Below are positions 37,729-45,623 of a stretch of 64,000 nt of DNA, piece after piece (position 1 is the stretch's first letter; each line of letters starts with the position of its first letter). A program made the position numbers and the translations under genes. This stretch comes from Myxococcales bacterium (lineage in GTDB: Bacteria > Myxococcota_A > Bradymonadia > UBA7976 > UBA1532): NCBI GenBank assembly GCA_020633465.1, contig JACKDN010000026.1, forward strand, positions 47,461-111,460, written 5' to 3'. The notes below the pieces were generated by a model. It had not been told where the DNA came from. It did not search any database and saw only the letters and a list, made by a program, of their open reading frames with translations.

Positions 37729-40325
37729 CACAGCACGCAGGCCAGCACCCCGAAGCAGGCGAACTGATCGCCCATCGCCATCGCCGCGGTGTCGATGATG
37801 CACATCAGCGCGGCGCGGGTGCCGGCGGGATCGTTGGCCAGGTTGTTGTTGCAGTCCATGTTCCACATGGGCTCGCCGCCCTGGATGAAGCCGTCGAGTC
37901 CGCAGCCCACCATCGCCTCCCAGGCCTCGGCGCATTCGTTGCTGGGATCGGCGAAGCAGGCTCCGATGGCCTCGCCGTCGCACATCGCGCCGCCCACGCA
38001 GTCGCTGACCGCGGCGGGGTAGGTTTCGTCGCGCAGCACGGCCGCGCCGGCGCAGTCGGTGTCGCAGCCGGCGCGGTCGGCGTACAGGGCGCCCTCGCCC
38101 TCGCCGATCAGGCCGGCGCAGGCCTCGACGGCGTCGCAGGCCGTGCCGCACGCCTCGGGCACGTCGGCGGCGGCCTCGAGACACATGGGCAGCTCCTCGC
38201 AGGTGGCCCGGCCGGCGCAGGCGGCCTGCACCGGGGCCTCGGCGGGCTCGGGGATGCAGTCGCGCTCGCAGAGGAAGGTGTCGATGTCCTCGTCGCAGGT
38301 GTGCTGCGCGCCGCACAGCGCCTGGCAGGCGGGGCTGGCGGGCTCGACCTCGGCGCCGACGCAGTCGGCCACCGGCGCGCAGCCGTCGCCGCGGCGGACG
38401 GCGTTGAGCACGCAGGCGGCGTCGTCGACCGGCACGCCGGGATCGGCGCAGGCGGCCGCGCAGGCGTCGCCGTCGTCGTCCAGGCGGCAGCGGCCCAGCT
38501 CGGCGCAGTAGCCGGCGCAGTGGGCGTCGGCGGCCACCGCGTCGACGCAGCCCTGCAGATCGGCGCAGGCCGCGTCGGGGGCGGCCGCGGCCAGGCAGTC
38601 GGCCGCGCCGTCGAAGGTCAGGCCGTCCTGGCCCGTCAGGCCGGCGCCGCAGGCCTGCACGCAGGCCAGCACGTCGGCCTCGGGCGCGCAGTCGGCCTGC
38701 AGGCGGCACCACGACAGGCAGGCGGCGCCGCCGCTGGGATCCTCGGCGCAGGCCTCGCGGGCGTCGCAGCGGCCGGCGGCGGTGACGCAGGCCAGGTGCG
38801 GCAGGAAGGCGGCGGGCTCGACGAAGTCGCGGTCGTCGCAGGTGCGCAGGCAGTCGGCCTCGTCGGCGCCGCAGGCGACCAGCGGGGCGCACAGCGCGGC
38901 GCAGTCGGGGGCGGGCGGTGGGACGCAGCGGGTGACGCCGTCGCAGGTGGCGGCGGCGTCGACGCAGGCGCGCTCGGCGCGCACGCGGGCGGTGTCGAAG
39001 GCGGCGGCGCAGCGCTCGGCGCACCCGTCGGCGCCCTCGACGGCGCACTCGGCCTCGCGGGCGCAGATGCGCGCGCAGACGGCGTCGGCGTCGGCGTTGG
39101 CCTGGCAGGCGGCCACCTCGTCGCACGAGCTGCCGGCGGCGCAGCGGAACAGGGGCGCGAAGGGCGCGAGCTGAGCGGGATCGCCGCTGGTTTGGGCCGC
39201 GAGGCAGGCCTCGGTGCACTCGAACTCGGTCTGGCCGTCGGGCAAGAGGCCGCAGAGGTCGCTGACCAGGCAGTGCTCGGTGCAGCCGCCCTCGGGCGCG
39301 GGGGCGGGGTTGAAGCAGGCGTAGGGCGGCTCGGCGCAGCGCTCGGTGAAGTGCTCGGTGAAGCAGTCCACGGCGCCGTCGGCCAGGGTGCGCAGCAGAT
39401 CCTCGGCCTCGGCCTCGCAGTCCTCGGTCGACAGGAACTGGCAGTCGGCGTTGGCGGCGCACATCTCGGCGATGGTCGCGTCGCCCACGATCGGCCGCAC
39501 GCCGAGGGCGTCGCAGGCGGCGACGGCCTCGCAGTCGTCGGCGTCGGTCAGGCACTGGCGGCGCTGCGCGCGGCGGCGCAGGAAGACGGGGTCTTCCGAG
39601 GCCGGCGGCTGGGTGCAGGCGATGGCGCAGTCGACGACGTCGAGATCCTCGTCGCAGGCCGCGCTGTTGTCGCAGATGGCGAGGCACTGCGGGTCGCGGG
39701 CCTCGATGAGGCAGCGGGCGAAGTCGACCTCGTCGCAGGCCCCGTCGACGACGGACTCGCCGCAGCTGCGGATGCGCGCGCCGAGGTCGATGTCGTCGCA
39801 GGCGGTGGCGCAGTCCGCCACGCCCTCGAACCCGGCGGGCAGCCGGAACTCGACCTCGCAGGCGTCGGCCGCGGCGCACACCTCGGGGCAGGAGGGCTGC
39901 GGCTTGGGGGGCACGGCGCACTCCTGCAGGCGATCGCAGTCGGTCACCTGCATGCAGGCCAGGTAGCTGCGGAAGCGCATGTTCTCGGTGGCGTCGGCGC
40001 AGGCCGACATGCACTGGGCGGCGTCGTCGGCCCACAGGTCGGGCAGGCGGCCGCAGGCCTCGTAGACGCCGCAGATGCCGGCGCAGTCGTCGATGTCGCG
40101 GATGAGGCCCGCGTCGGCGGCGGCGTCGGGGCCGCCCGTGTCGGCGCCGGGGCCCCGGTCGGGGCGGGGCCCGCCGTCCGTCGGCCCGCCGTCGAGGGCC
40201 GCGTCGTTGCGCCGCATGGGCACGTCCGGCTCCATCTGCATCGGCTCGCCGCCGTCGTCCCCGTCGTCACACGCCCACAGCCCCGTCGAGGCCAGACCCA
40301 TCGCCAGCGCGATCCACCACCGCAT
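37728..40325 (-). CDS. Giant cysteine-repeat lipoprotein
   Basis: This 865-residue predicted lipoprotein (MRWWIALAMGLASTGLWAC) has an acidic linker of about 55 residues and then about eleven tandem modules of 50-60 residues. Each module carries eight cysteines in the order C-x3-C-x5-C-x(6-12)-C-x3-C-x(15-20)-C-x(6-8)-C-x5-C, for example CAALCAPLVAC, CLRTC and CDAREAC. I count about 93 cysteines, over 10% of residues. The regular spacing suggests a disulfide-locked rod on the cell surface; binding of thiophilic metals is an alternative given the neighbouring ArsM-like gene. I recognise no named family. The fourth module has lost its first Cys pair and the last is partial. It is coupled by a stop/start overlap to the secreted protein downstream. 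Confidence 0.85.
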   Translation of the reverse strand: MRWWIALAMGLASTGLWACDDGDDGGEPMQMEPDVPMRRNDAALDGGPTDGGPRPDRGPGADTGGPDAAADAGLIRDIDDCAGICGVYEACGRLPDLWADDAAQCMSACADATENMRFRSYLACMQVTDCDRLQECAVPPKPQPSCPEVCAAADACEVEFRLPAGFEGVADCATACDDIDLGARIRSCGESVVDGACDEVDFARCLIEARDPQCLAICDNSAACDEDLDVVDCAIACTQPPASEDPVFLRRRAQRRQCLTDADDCEAVAACDALGVRPIVGDATIAEMCAANADCQFLSTEDCEAEAEDLLRTLADGAVDCFTEHFTERCAEPPYACFNPAPAPEGGCTEHCLVSDLCGLLPDGQTEFECTEACLAAQTSGDPAQLAPFAPLFRCAAGSSCDEVAACQANADADAVCARICAREAECAVEGADGCAERCAAAFDTARVRAERACVDAAATCDGVTRCVPPPAPDCAALCAPLVACGADEADCLRTCDDRDFVEPAAFLPHLACVTAAGRCDAREACAEDPSGGAACLSWCRLQADCAPEADVLACVQACGAGLTGQDGLTFDGAADCLAAAAPDAACADLQGCVDAVAADAHCAGYCAELGRCRLDDDGDACAAACADPGVPVDDAACVLNAVRRGDGCAPVADCVGAEVEPASPACQALCGAQHTCDEDIDTFLCERDCIPEPAEAPVQAACAGRATCEELPMCLEAAADVPEACGTACDAVEACAGLIGEGEGALYADRAGCDTDCAGAAVLRDETYPAAVSDCVGGAMCDGEAIGACFADPSNECAEAWEAMVGCGLDGFIQGGEPMWNMDCNNNLANDPAGTRAALMCIIDTAAMAMGDQFACFGVLACVL

Positions 40326-40366
40326 GCTCGAAGCTCCCCACACCGGCGGGCGCACCGCCGGCCGTT

Positions 40367-40867
40367 TCAACCGAGGCGCAACCATACAATCCAGACCCCG
40401 ATGGCTGCCACCACCAGCGAGGTCGCGAACAACACGACGAGCCCGAGGCGCACGCGGCGGTCGTCGGCCGCGGGCTCGGCCTCGCCGCGCAGGCGGGCCT
40501 CGAGGGCCGTCAGCAGGTCCGGGTTGGCCAGGGCCAGGCTGCACAGGCGCAGGGCCGGCTGGCCGCCGCGCTCGAGCACGAGCGTGCGCGGCTGCTCACC
40601 CGGGCGGGGCCGCCGGCCCCCCCGGCAGTCCTTGGCGGTGGGCCGCTCGCTGCGCGTCGCGGTGACCTCGGCGTAGGCCAGCTCGACCGGGCGCGGGCCG
40701 GTCAGGCGCAGGCGATCGGCGAACAGCTGCGCGCGCCAGCGGCCGCGCCGGAACACGCGCCAGGCGCCGTAGGACGTCGGCGGCAGCAGCAGGGCGGCCC
40801 AGCCCGTGGTCGTCAACGTCACCGCGAGCGCGCCCACGCCCAGGAGCGCGGCGCCGCCGCCGAGCAT
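40367..40867 (-). CDS. Small membrane protein with PH-like middle domain
   Basis: This protein of about 166 residues has two N-terminal membrane helices (LLGVGALAVTLTTTGWAALLL), a soluble middle part that reads like a bacterial PH/bPH-type domain (QLFADRLRLTGPRPVELAYAEV, RTLVLERGGQPALRLCSL) and a C-terminal helix (LGLVVLFATSLVVAAIGVWIV). The function is unknown. The start is uncertain: ATG 40867 is preferred, with TTG 40876 possible; neither has a clear ribosome-binding site. The gene begins 48 bases after the methyltransferase stop and is probably in its transcript. Confidence 0.65.
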   Translation of the reverse strand: MLGGGAALLGVGALAVTLTTTGWAALLLPPTSYGAWRVFRRGRWRAQLFADRLRLTGPRPVELAYAEVTATRSERPTAKDCRGGRRPRPGEQPRTLVLERGGQPALRLCSLALANPDLLTALEARLRGEAEPAADDRRVRLGLVVLFATSLVVAAIGVWIVWLRLG

Positions 40868-40914
40868 CCACTGCAACGAGGCCAGGTGACTGGTTTGGCG
40901 CAGGGGGCGGGGCG

Positions 40915-41649
40915 TCAGCGGACCCGGCGCAGGACCAGCGCCTGCAGGAAGACGCGGCCGCGACCCGCGCGGCGGAACCAGCGGGCCTCGCCCAGGGCGT
41001 CGCGGATGGCCGGATCGTCCTCGGTGAGGGTGCCGGCCTCGACCAGCGCCCAGGCGCGCCGCATCGTCTGGGTGTAGAAGCCGTCCCAGAGCTCGGGCTG
41101 CAGCGGCACCTGGTGCACCACCTCGTAGCCCGCGGCGCGCACCACCTGGTGGTAATCGGCCAAGGTGCCCAGGGGCTCGACCATGCGGGCCTCGAGCGGC
41201 CCGCGCACCTCGGCCGGCGCGTCCTTGTTGACGACGCCCGGGTAGGTGACCGCCAGGTTGCCGTGCAGGGCCACGACGCGCCGCCACAGGGTGAGGGCCT
41301 GCTTCAGGCCCAGCGCCAGGGCCGCGCCCTCGGCCAGGACGTACTTGAAGGCGCCGTCGGGGAAGGGCAGGGCGTTGTAGCTGGCGGCGACGGGCGCCAC
41401 CAGATGCCCGGCGCCGCCCTCGTCGCTGCGCTGCCGCACCAGCGGCAGGTAGCGCGCGTCGCTGTCGACCGCGATGATCTTGCAACCCCGCGACCGCGCG
41501 ATCCACGTCGCCCGGTCACCCGAGGCGCAGGCGAGATCGAGGATGCAGTCGTGGGCCTTGATGGGGAACTGCGTCAGGTAGGCCGACGTGAAGGTCGCCC
41601 CACCGGGCTCGCTCCGGGGCAGCTTGGAGAAGAACTCGAAGCGGTCCAC
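40915..41649 (-). CDS. Class I SAM-dependent methyltransferase
   Basis: This 244-residue protein has the SAM-binding fold: motif I LDLACASGDRATWIA (the usual GxGxG is ACASG), motif II acidic residue in IIAVDSDARYL, and FPDGAFKYVLAEGAALALG in the place of motif IV. The C-terminal half (VNKDAPAEVRGPLEARM, LPLQPELWDGFYTQTMRRA) matches a group of uncharacterised methyltransferases in which the substrate is unknown. GTG 41649 is used because it opens close to the fold; AGGAG lies 13 bases upstream. It is followed by the small membrane protein and preceded by citrate synthase on the same strand. Confidence 0.8.
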   Translation of the reverse strand: MDRFEFFSKLPRSEPGGATFTSAYLTQFPIKAHDCILDLACASGDRATWIARSRGCKIIAVDSDARYLPLVRQRSDEGGAGHLVAPVAASYNALPFPDGAFKYVLAEGAALALGLKQALTLWRRVVALHGNLAVTYPGVVNKDAPAEVRGPLEARMVEPLGTLADYHQVVRAAGYEVVHQVPLQPELWDGFYTQTMRRAWALVEAGTLTEDDPAIRDALGEARWFRRAGRGRVFLQALVLRRVR

Positions 41650-41714
41650 GCGACCGGGACTCCTGGCCGTGACGGCGGGGCCCCGGACCGGGGCCGCCTC
41701 CGTCTAGCAAACCC

Positions 41715-42845
41715 TCAACGGCTGCCGATGTCCACATAGTGGGCGTCGAGCGACCCCACGTACTTCTGGGTGGGGCGGTAGATGCGGTTGTCCTCGAGCT
41801 GCTCGAGCCAGTGCGCCGCCCAGCCCGACACGCGCGCGATTGCGAAGACCGGCGTGAACAGATCCACCTCGATGCCCAGCTTCTCGTAGACGAGGCCGCT
41901 GTAGAAGTCGACGTTGGGGTAGATGCCCTTGTCGCCGAGGCGCTCGGCCGCGACCTCTTCCAGCTTGTGGGCGATGTCGTACAGCGGCGTCGAGCCGTGG
42001 CTCTCGAACAGATCGTGCGCCATGGTCTGCAGCACGGTCGAGCGCGGGTCCTTGACCTTGTAGACCCGGTGCCCGAGGCCCATGATCTTCTGCTTGGTCT
42101 CGATCATGTGGTCGAGGAAGCCGGGCACGTCGTCGACCGAGTCGATGGTGTTGAGCATGTGCAGCACGCGCTCGTTGGCGCCGCCGTGCAGCGGGCCCGA
42201 GAGCGAGCCGATGGCGCCCGCGATGACCGAGTAGGGGTTCGCCAGCGTCGAGCCGACCACCCGACCGGTGAAGGTGCTGGCGTTGAACCCGTGCTCGGCG
42301 TGCAGGATGAGGCACACGTCGACGAGGCGCGTGACCTTCTCGTCCGGCTTCTCGCCGGTGACCATGTAGACGAAGTTCGCCGCGTGGTTCAGCTGCGTGT
42401 CGGGCGCGATGATCGGCTTGCCCTTGCGGATGCGATCGAAGGCCGCGACGACCGTGGGCATCGAGGCGATCAGGCGCAGCGAAGCCTTGCGGTTGCCCTC
42501 GCGCTCGGTGACGTCCATCTGCGGGTAGAAGGCGCCGAGGGCGGCCGTGGCCGCCTGCAGGGCGACCATCGGGTGGCCGTCCTTCGGCAGCGCCTTCAGG
42601 ATGTCGATGACCCCGTCCGGGATGGCCCGCAGGCTCTTCAGCTCGGCGTCGAACGACTCGAGCTGGTCCTTCTTGGGCAGCTCGCCGAACAGCAGCAGGT
42701 AGCTGACCTCTTCGAAGGAGCTCTTCTCGGCGAGCTCCTCGATGGGGATGCCGCGGTAGCGGAGGATGCCCTCCAGCCCATTGATGAAGCCGATGGCGGA
42801 CTTGGCCGCGACCACACCGGCGAGACCCGGCACGAACTCACTCAT
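41715..42845 (-). CDS. gltA: Citrate synthase
   Basis: This 376-residue enzyme condenses acetyl-CoA and oxaloacetate to citrate in the TCA cycle. The catalytic triad is visible as His220 (GPLHGGAN), His259 (GLGHRVYK) and Asp313 (NVDFYSG), with the usual surrounding blocks. Its length is that of the short, homodimeric type, which includes 2-methylcitrate synthases; no prp gene is adjacent, so citrate synthase is preferred. ATG 42845 has AGGAGACGAGG upstream, and a good sigma-70-like promoter lies about 90 bases before the start. Confidence 0.96.
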   Translation of the reverse strand: MSEFVPGLAGVVAAKSAIGFINGLEGILRYRGIPIEELAEKSSFEEVSYLLLFGELPKKDQLESFDAELKSLRAIPDGVIDILKALPKDGHPMVALQAATAALGAFYPQMDVTEREGNRKASLRLIASMPTVVAAFDRIRKGKPIIAPDTQLNHAANFVYMVTGEKPDEKVTRLVDVCLILHAEHGFNASTFTGRVVGSTLANPYSVIAGAIGSLSGPLHGGANERVLHMLNTIDSVDDVPGFLDHMIETKQKIMGLGHRVYKVKDPRSTVLQTMAHDLFESHGSTPLYDIAHKLEEVAAERLGDKGIYPNVDFYSGLVYEKLGIEVDLFTPVFAIARVSGWAAHWLEQLEDNRIYRPTQKYVGSLDAHYVDIGSR

Positions 42846-42933
42846 GACGCCTCGTCTCCTTCCCCAACCGAAAGCAGGCCGCCGTCGACCTGAGCGCGCG
42901 GGCGCGCGCCAAAAGGCGGACCGGACGGCGCGG

Positions 42934-42962
42934 TATATAGCAGAGTCCAGCCCGGATGATAA
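42934..42962 (-). promoter_or_regulatory. Sigma-70-like promoter of gltA
   Basis: On the minus strand TTATCA (-35, 42962-42957) and TATATA (-10, 42939-42934) are separated by exactly 17 bases, and TGC directly before the -10 makes it an extended -10 element. This is the most AT-rich spot for several kb and it points at gltA, giving a leader of about 80 bases. Confidence 0.55.
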
Positions 42963-42981
42963 GTCCGCTGGTGCGCGCCGC

Positions 42982-44172
42982 TCAGTATGGGGGCGGGACG
43001 GTGCGGTAGCGCTCGAACAGGGCGCGCTGCCGGTGCCCTTCGGGCGCCTGCGCGCCGCTGATCCACACCTGCTCGGCGCGCGTCGACAGCTCGAAGGGAT
43101 CGCCGCTCCACACCACGAGGTCGGCCACCTGGCCGGGGGCGACGCGGCCGCGATCGGTCAGCCCGGCGAGGGTGGCCGGGGTGGTGGTGACCGCGCGCAG
43201 GGCGTCGGCGTGAGGCAGGCCGGCGCGCACCGCGTTGCCGGCCCACTGCCGCAGCTTGCGCACGTTGTGCGTGCTGAAGGTGCTCAGCGCGATGGGCACG
43301 CCGGCGGCGGCCAGCTTCGCGGCGGCGTCGGCGCGCGCGTGGATGCGATCGAAGTCGCCGGGCAGGTTGGCGGAGGGATCGAGCACCACCGGCACCTTCG
43401 CCGCGGCCAGCGCGTCGGCGACCAGCCAGGCCTCGGTGCCGCCGACGACGATCAGCTTCACCTGCTGCTCGGAGGCGAAGCGCAGCAAAGCCTCGATGTC
43501 GGCGGCGCGGTGCACGTCGACCGCGAGGGGCAGCTCGCCGCGCACCACCGGCAGCAGGGCCTCGAGATCCAGCCGGCTGGCGGCCAGGCGGCGCAGGCGG
43601 GCGCCCTCGAAGTCGCGCTTCTTGGCGGCGTAGGTGCGCGTGTCGTCGAGCAGCTCGCGCAGCCGCAGCAGCGCCTCGCCCCGGCTGGCGTGCTCGCCGC
43701 CGCCGAAGCGAGCGGCCATGGCGACGCTGGGCCGCAGCACGCGGCCGTTCAGATCGATCGCGGCCGCCTGCCCCGCGATCAAGCCCCCGCCCGGGGCCGA
43801 CACCACCGCGGTGACGCCGTGCGCGCGTTGGATGGCCAGGGTGGGGCTGCGCGGGTTCAGGGCGTCCACGACGCGGAAGGCCGCGCGGACGGGATCGTCG
43901 CCCCCGGCGTCGAGGTCGACCGACTCGGGCACGCCCCAGATCTCGGCCGCGCCGAGCCCGGTCCAGGCGTCGATCAGGCCTGGGGTGATCACCTTGCCCT
44001 GCACGTCGATCACCGTGGCGCCGGCGGGCGGCGTGAGGCCCACGCCGACCGCGGTGACGCGCTCGCCGTCGATGACCACCGTGGCGCCCTCGAGCGCGGG
44101 GCCGTCGCCGGGGTGCACGGTGGCCCCCACCAGGGCCACCACGGCGGCCCACGTCGTCACGAGCGCGCTCAT
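42982..44172 (-). CDS. Amidohydrolase-family protein lacking metal ligands (pseudo-enzyme)
   Basis: This 396-residue protein has a signal peptide-like N-terminus and the TIM-barrel amidohydrolase plan, from VIDVQGKVITPGLIDAWTGLG to the closing APGQVADLVVWSGDPFEL. Where active members have the metal-binding HxH (as in the neighbour's GLIDTHSHLG), this one has AWTG; the later HH pair and the catalytic Asp of the HTDSPEG block are also replaced (VVGGTEAW, LSTFSTHN). One His (VDVHRAADI) is kept. It is therefore likely inactive on its own and may scaffold the intact paralogue encoded directly upstream, with which it overlaps by four bases (ATGA). Confidence 0.82.
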   Translation of the reverse strand: MSALVTTWAAVVALVGATVHPGDGPALEGATVVIDGERVTAVGVGLTPPAGATVIDVQGKVITPGLIDAWTGLGAAEIWGVPESVDLDAGGDDPVRAAFRVVDALNPRSPTLAIQRAHGVTAVVSAPGGGLIAGQAAAIDLNGRVLRPSVAMAARFGGGEHASRGEALLRLRELLDDTRTYAAKKRDFEGARLRRLAASRLDLEALLPVVRGELPLAVDVHRAADIEALLRFASEQQVKLIVVGGTEAWLVADALAAAKVPVVLDPSANLPGDFDRIHARADAAAKLAAAGVPIALSTFSTHNVRKLRQWAGNAVRAGLPHADALRAVTTTPATLAGLTDRGRVAPGQVADLVVWSGDPFELSTRAEQVWISGAQAPEGHRQRALFERYRTVPPPY

Positions 44173-45581
44173 TGGCCCACCTCGAAGTCGCTCCAGGGCG
44201 GCTGCGGCGCGTCGGCGTCGTGCCGCAGGATGCCGTCGACGAACACCTTGCGGGCGCTGGCGTAGATGCTGAAGGGGTGGCGATCCCACACCACGACGTC
44301 GGCCATCTTGCCCACCTCGAGCGTGCCGGTCTGGTCGTCGATGCCCAAGGCCCAGGCGGGCTCGGCGGTGATCCAACGCAGCGCCTGCAGCTCGGTCAGC
44401 TTCACCCCGGCGTGCTGGCCCGCATAGAAGGCCTTGGCGGCCTCCTGGTTCATGCGCTGGATGCCCTCGGGGCTGTCGGTGTGCAGGATACCGCGGCCGC
44501 CCTGCTCGGTGATCAGCGCCAGGTTCTGCTCGATGCCGTCGTAGGCCTCGACCTTGAAGCCCCACCAGTCGGCCCAGGTGCTGACCGCCACGTCCTTCGC
44601 GGCGAGCACGTCGCGGATCTTGTAGGCCTCGACCGCGTGGTGGAACGACCGGATGCGGAAGCCGAACTCCTCGGCCACCTTTAGCTGCAGCAGCATCTCG
44701 TCGGCGCGGTAGCAGTGGATGTGGACGAGCACGTCGCCGGCCAGCGCGGCGGCCAGCGTCTCGAGGGTCAGGTCGCGCTTGGGCGGCGTCACCGGCACGT
44801 CCTCGCCGTCCTCCTTCTTGGTGGGGTTCTTCTCCCACTCGGCCCAGTCGCGCGCGTAGCGGCGCGCGGCGATCCACTGCTCGCGCATCAGGAACAGGCT
44901 GCCCATGCGGCTCATCGGCATCTGGCCCTTGCCCTTGCCGTACACGCGCTTCGGGTTCTCGCCGCAGGCCATCTTCAGGCCGTCCTTGGCGCCCGGGAAG
45001 CGCATGGCGCGGGCCGAGCGGCGCGGGTGCAGCTTGAGCACCACGCCGCGGCCGCCCATCAGGTTGCCGCTGCCGGGCAGCGCCTGGATGGTGGTGACGC
45101 CGCCGGCGACGGCGCGCTGGATGCCGGGATCCTGGGGCCAGAAGGCCTCCTCGGCGCGGACGCCCGCGGTGATGGGGCGGGTCATCTCGTTGCCGTCGGC
45201 GTGGGCCCAGGTGCCGGGCTGGGGGTAGACGCCCAGGTGGCTGTGGGTGTCGATGAGGCCGGGGGTGACGAAGCCGCCGGCGGCGTCGACCACCTGCTCG
45301 CCCTCGGCGGCCGCCGGGGCGTCCCCTTCACCGAGGGCCTCGATGCGGCCGTCGCGCAGGCGCAGCCAGCCGCGCTCGAGGCGCGGGCGCGCGGGATCGG
45401 CCGTCAGCAGCGTGGCGTTCGTGATCAGGATCGGCGGCGGGTCGAGGGTGGTCGGCACGAGCGCCCCGGGCTCGACGGCCACCGGGGGCTCGAGCGGCAC
45501 GGGCGTGCGGGCCTTCGATGTTTGGGTCTGCGTGCCGCCGCAGCCCGCGAGGGCCAGGGCGAGCAGCCAGGCGAATCGCAT
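44169..45581 (-). CDS. Amidohydrolase lipoprotein (imidazolonepropionase-like)
   Basis: This 470-residue enzyme is a predicted lipoprotein (MRFAWLLALALAGC, Cys14). It carries the full set of amidohydrolase motifs: GLIDTHSHLG (metal HxH), VHIHCYRADEM and RSFHHAVEAYK (His ligands), ILHTDSPEGI (catalytic Asp) and the C-terminal GTLEVGKMADVVVWD. It probably hydrolyses a cyclic amide or peptide-like bond outside the cytoplasm. Similar lipoprotein amidohydrolases are encoded as tandem pairs in several marine and delta-proteobacterial genomes. The stop overlaps the start of the degenerate paralogue, so they are made together. Confidence 0.9.
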   Translation of the reverse strand: MRFAWLLALALAGCGGTQTQTSKARTPVPLEPPVAVEPGALVPTTLDPPPILITNATLLTADPARPRLERGWLRLRDGRIEALGEGDAPAAAEGEQVVDAAGGFVTPGLIDTHSHLGVYPQPGTWAHADGNEMTRPITAGVRAEEAFWPQDPGIQRAVAGGVTTIQALPGSGNLMGGRGVVLKLHPRRSARAMRFPGAKDGLKMACGENPKRVYGKGKGQMPMSRMGSLFLMREQWIAARRYARDWAEWEKNPTKKEDGEDVPVTPPKRDLTLETLAAALAGDVLVHIHCYRADEMLLQLKVAEEFGFRIRSFHHAVEAYKIRDVLAAKDVAVSTWADWWGFKVEAYDGIEQNLALITEQGGRGILHTDSPEGIQRMNQEAAKAFYAGQHAGVKLTELQALRWITAEPAWALGIDDQTGTLEVGKMADVVVWDRHPFSIYASARKVFVDGILRHDADAPQPPWSDFEVGQ

Positions 45582-45623
45582 GCGCTCTCCTCGATGGGCT
45601 CGCGCGGCGGGGCGCGGACCGGG

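Noticed and set aside
38301..40676. A 791-codon open frame antisense to the Cys-repeat lipoprotein gene
   Set aside because: It is a by-product of high GC and of the regular GC-rich codons of the sense gene; it is Gly/Ala/Val/Arg-rich without any motif, whereas the sense frame has a lipobox and regular Cys spacing.
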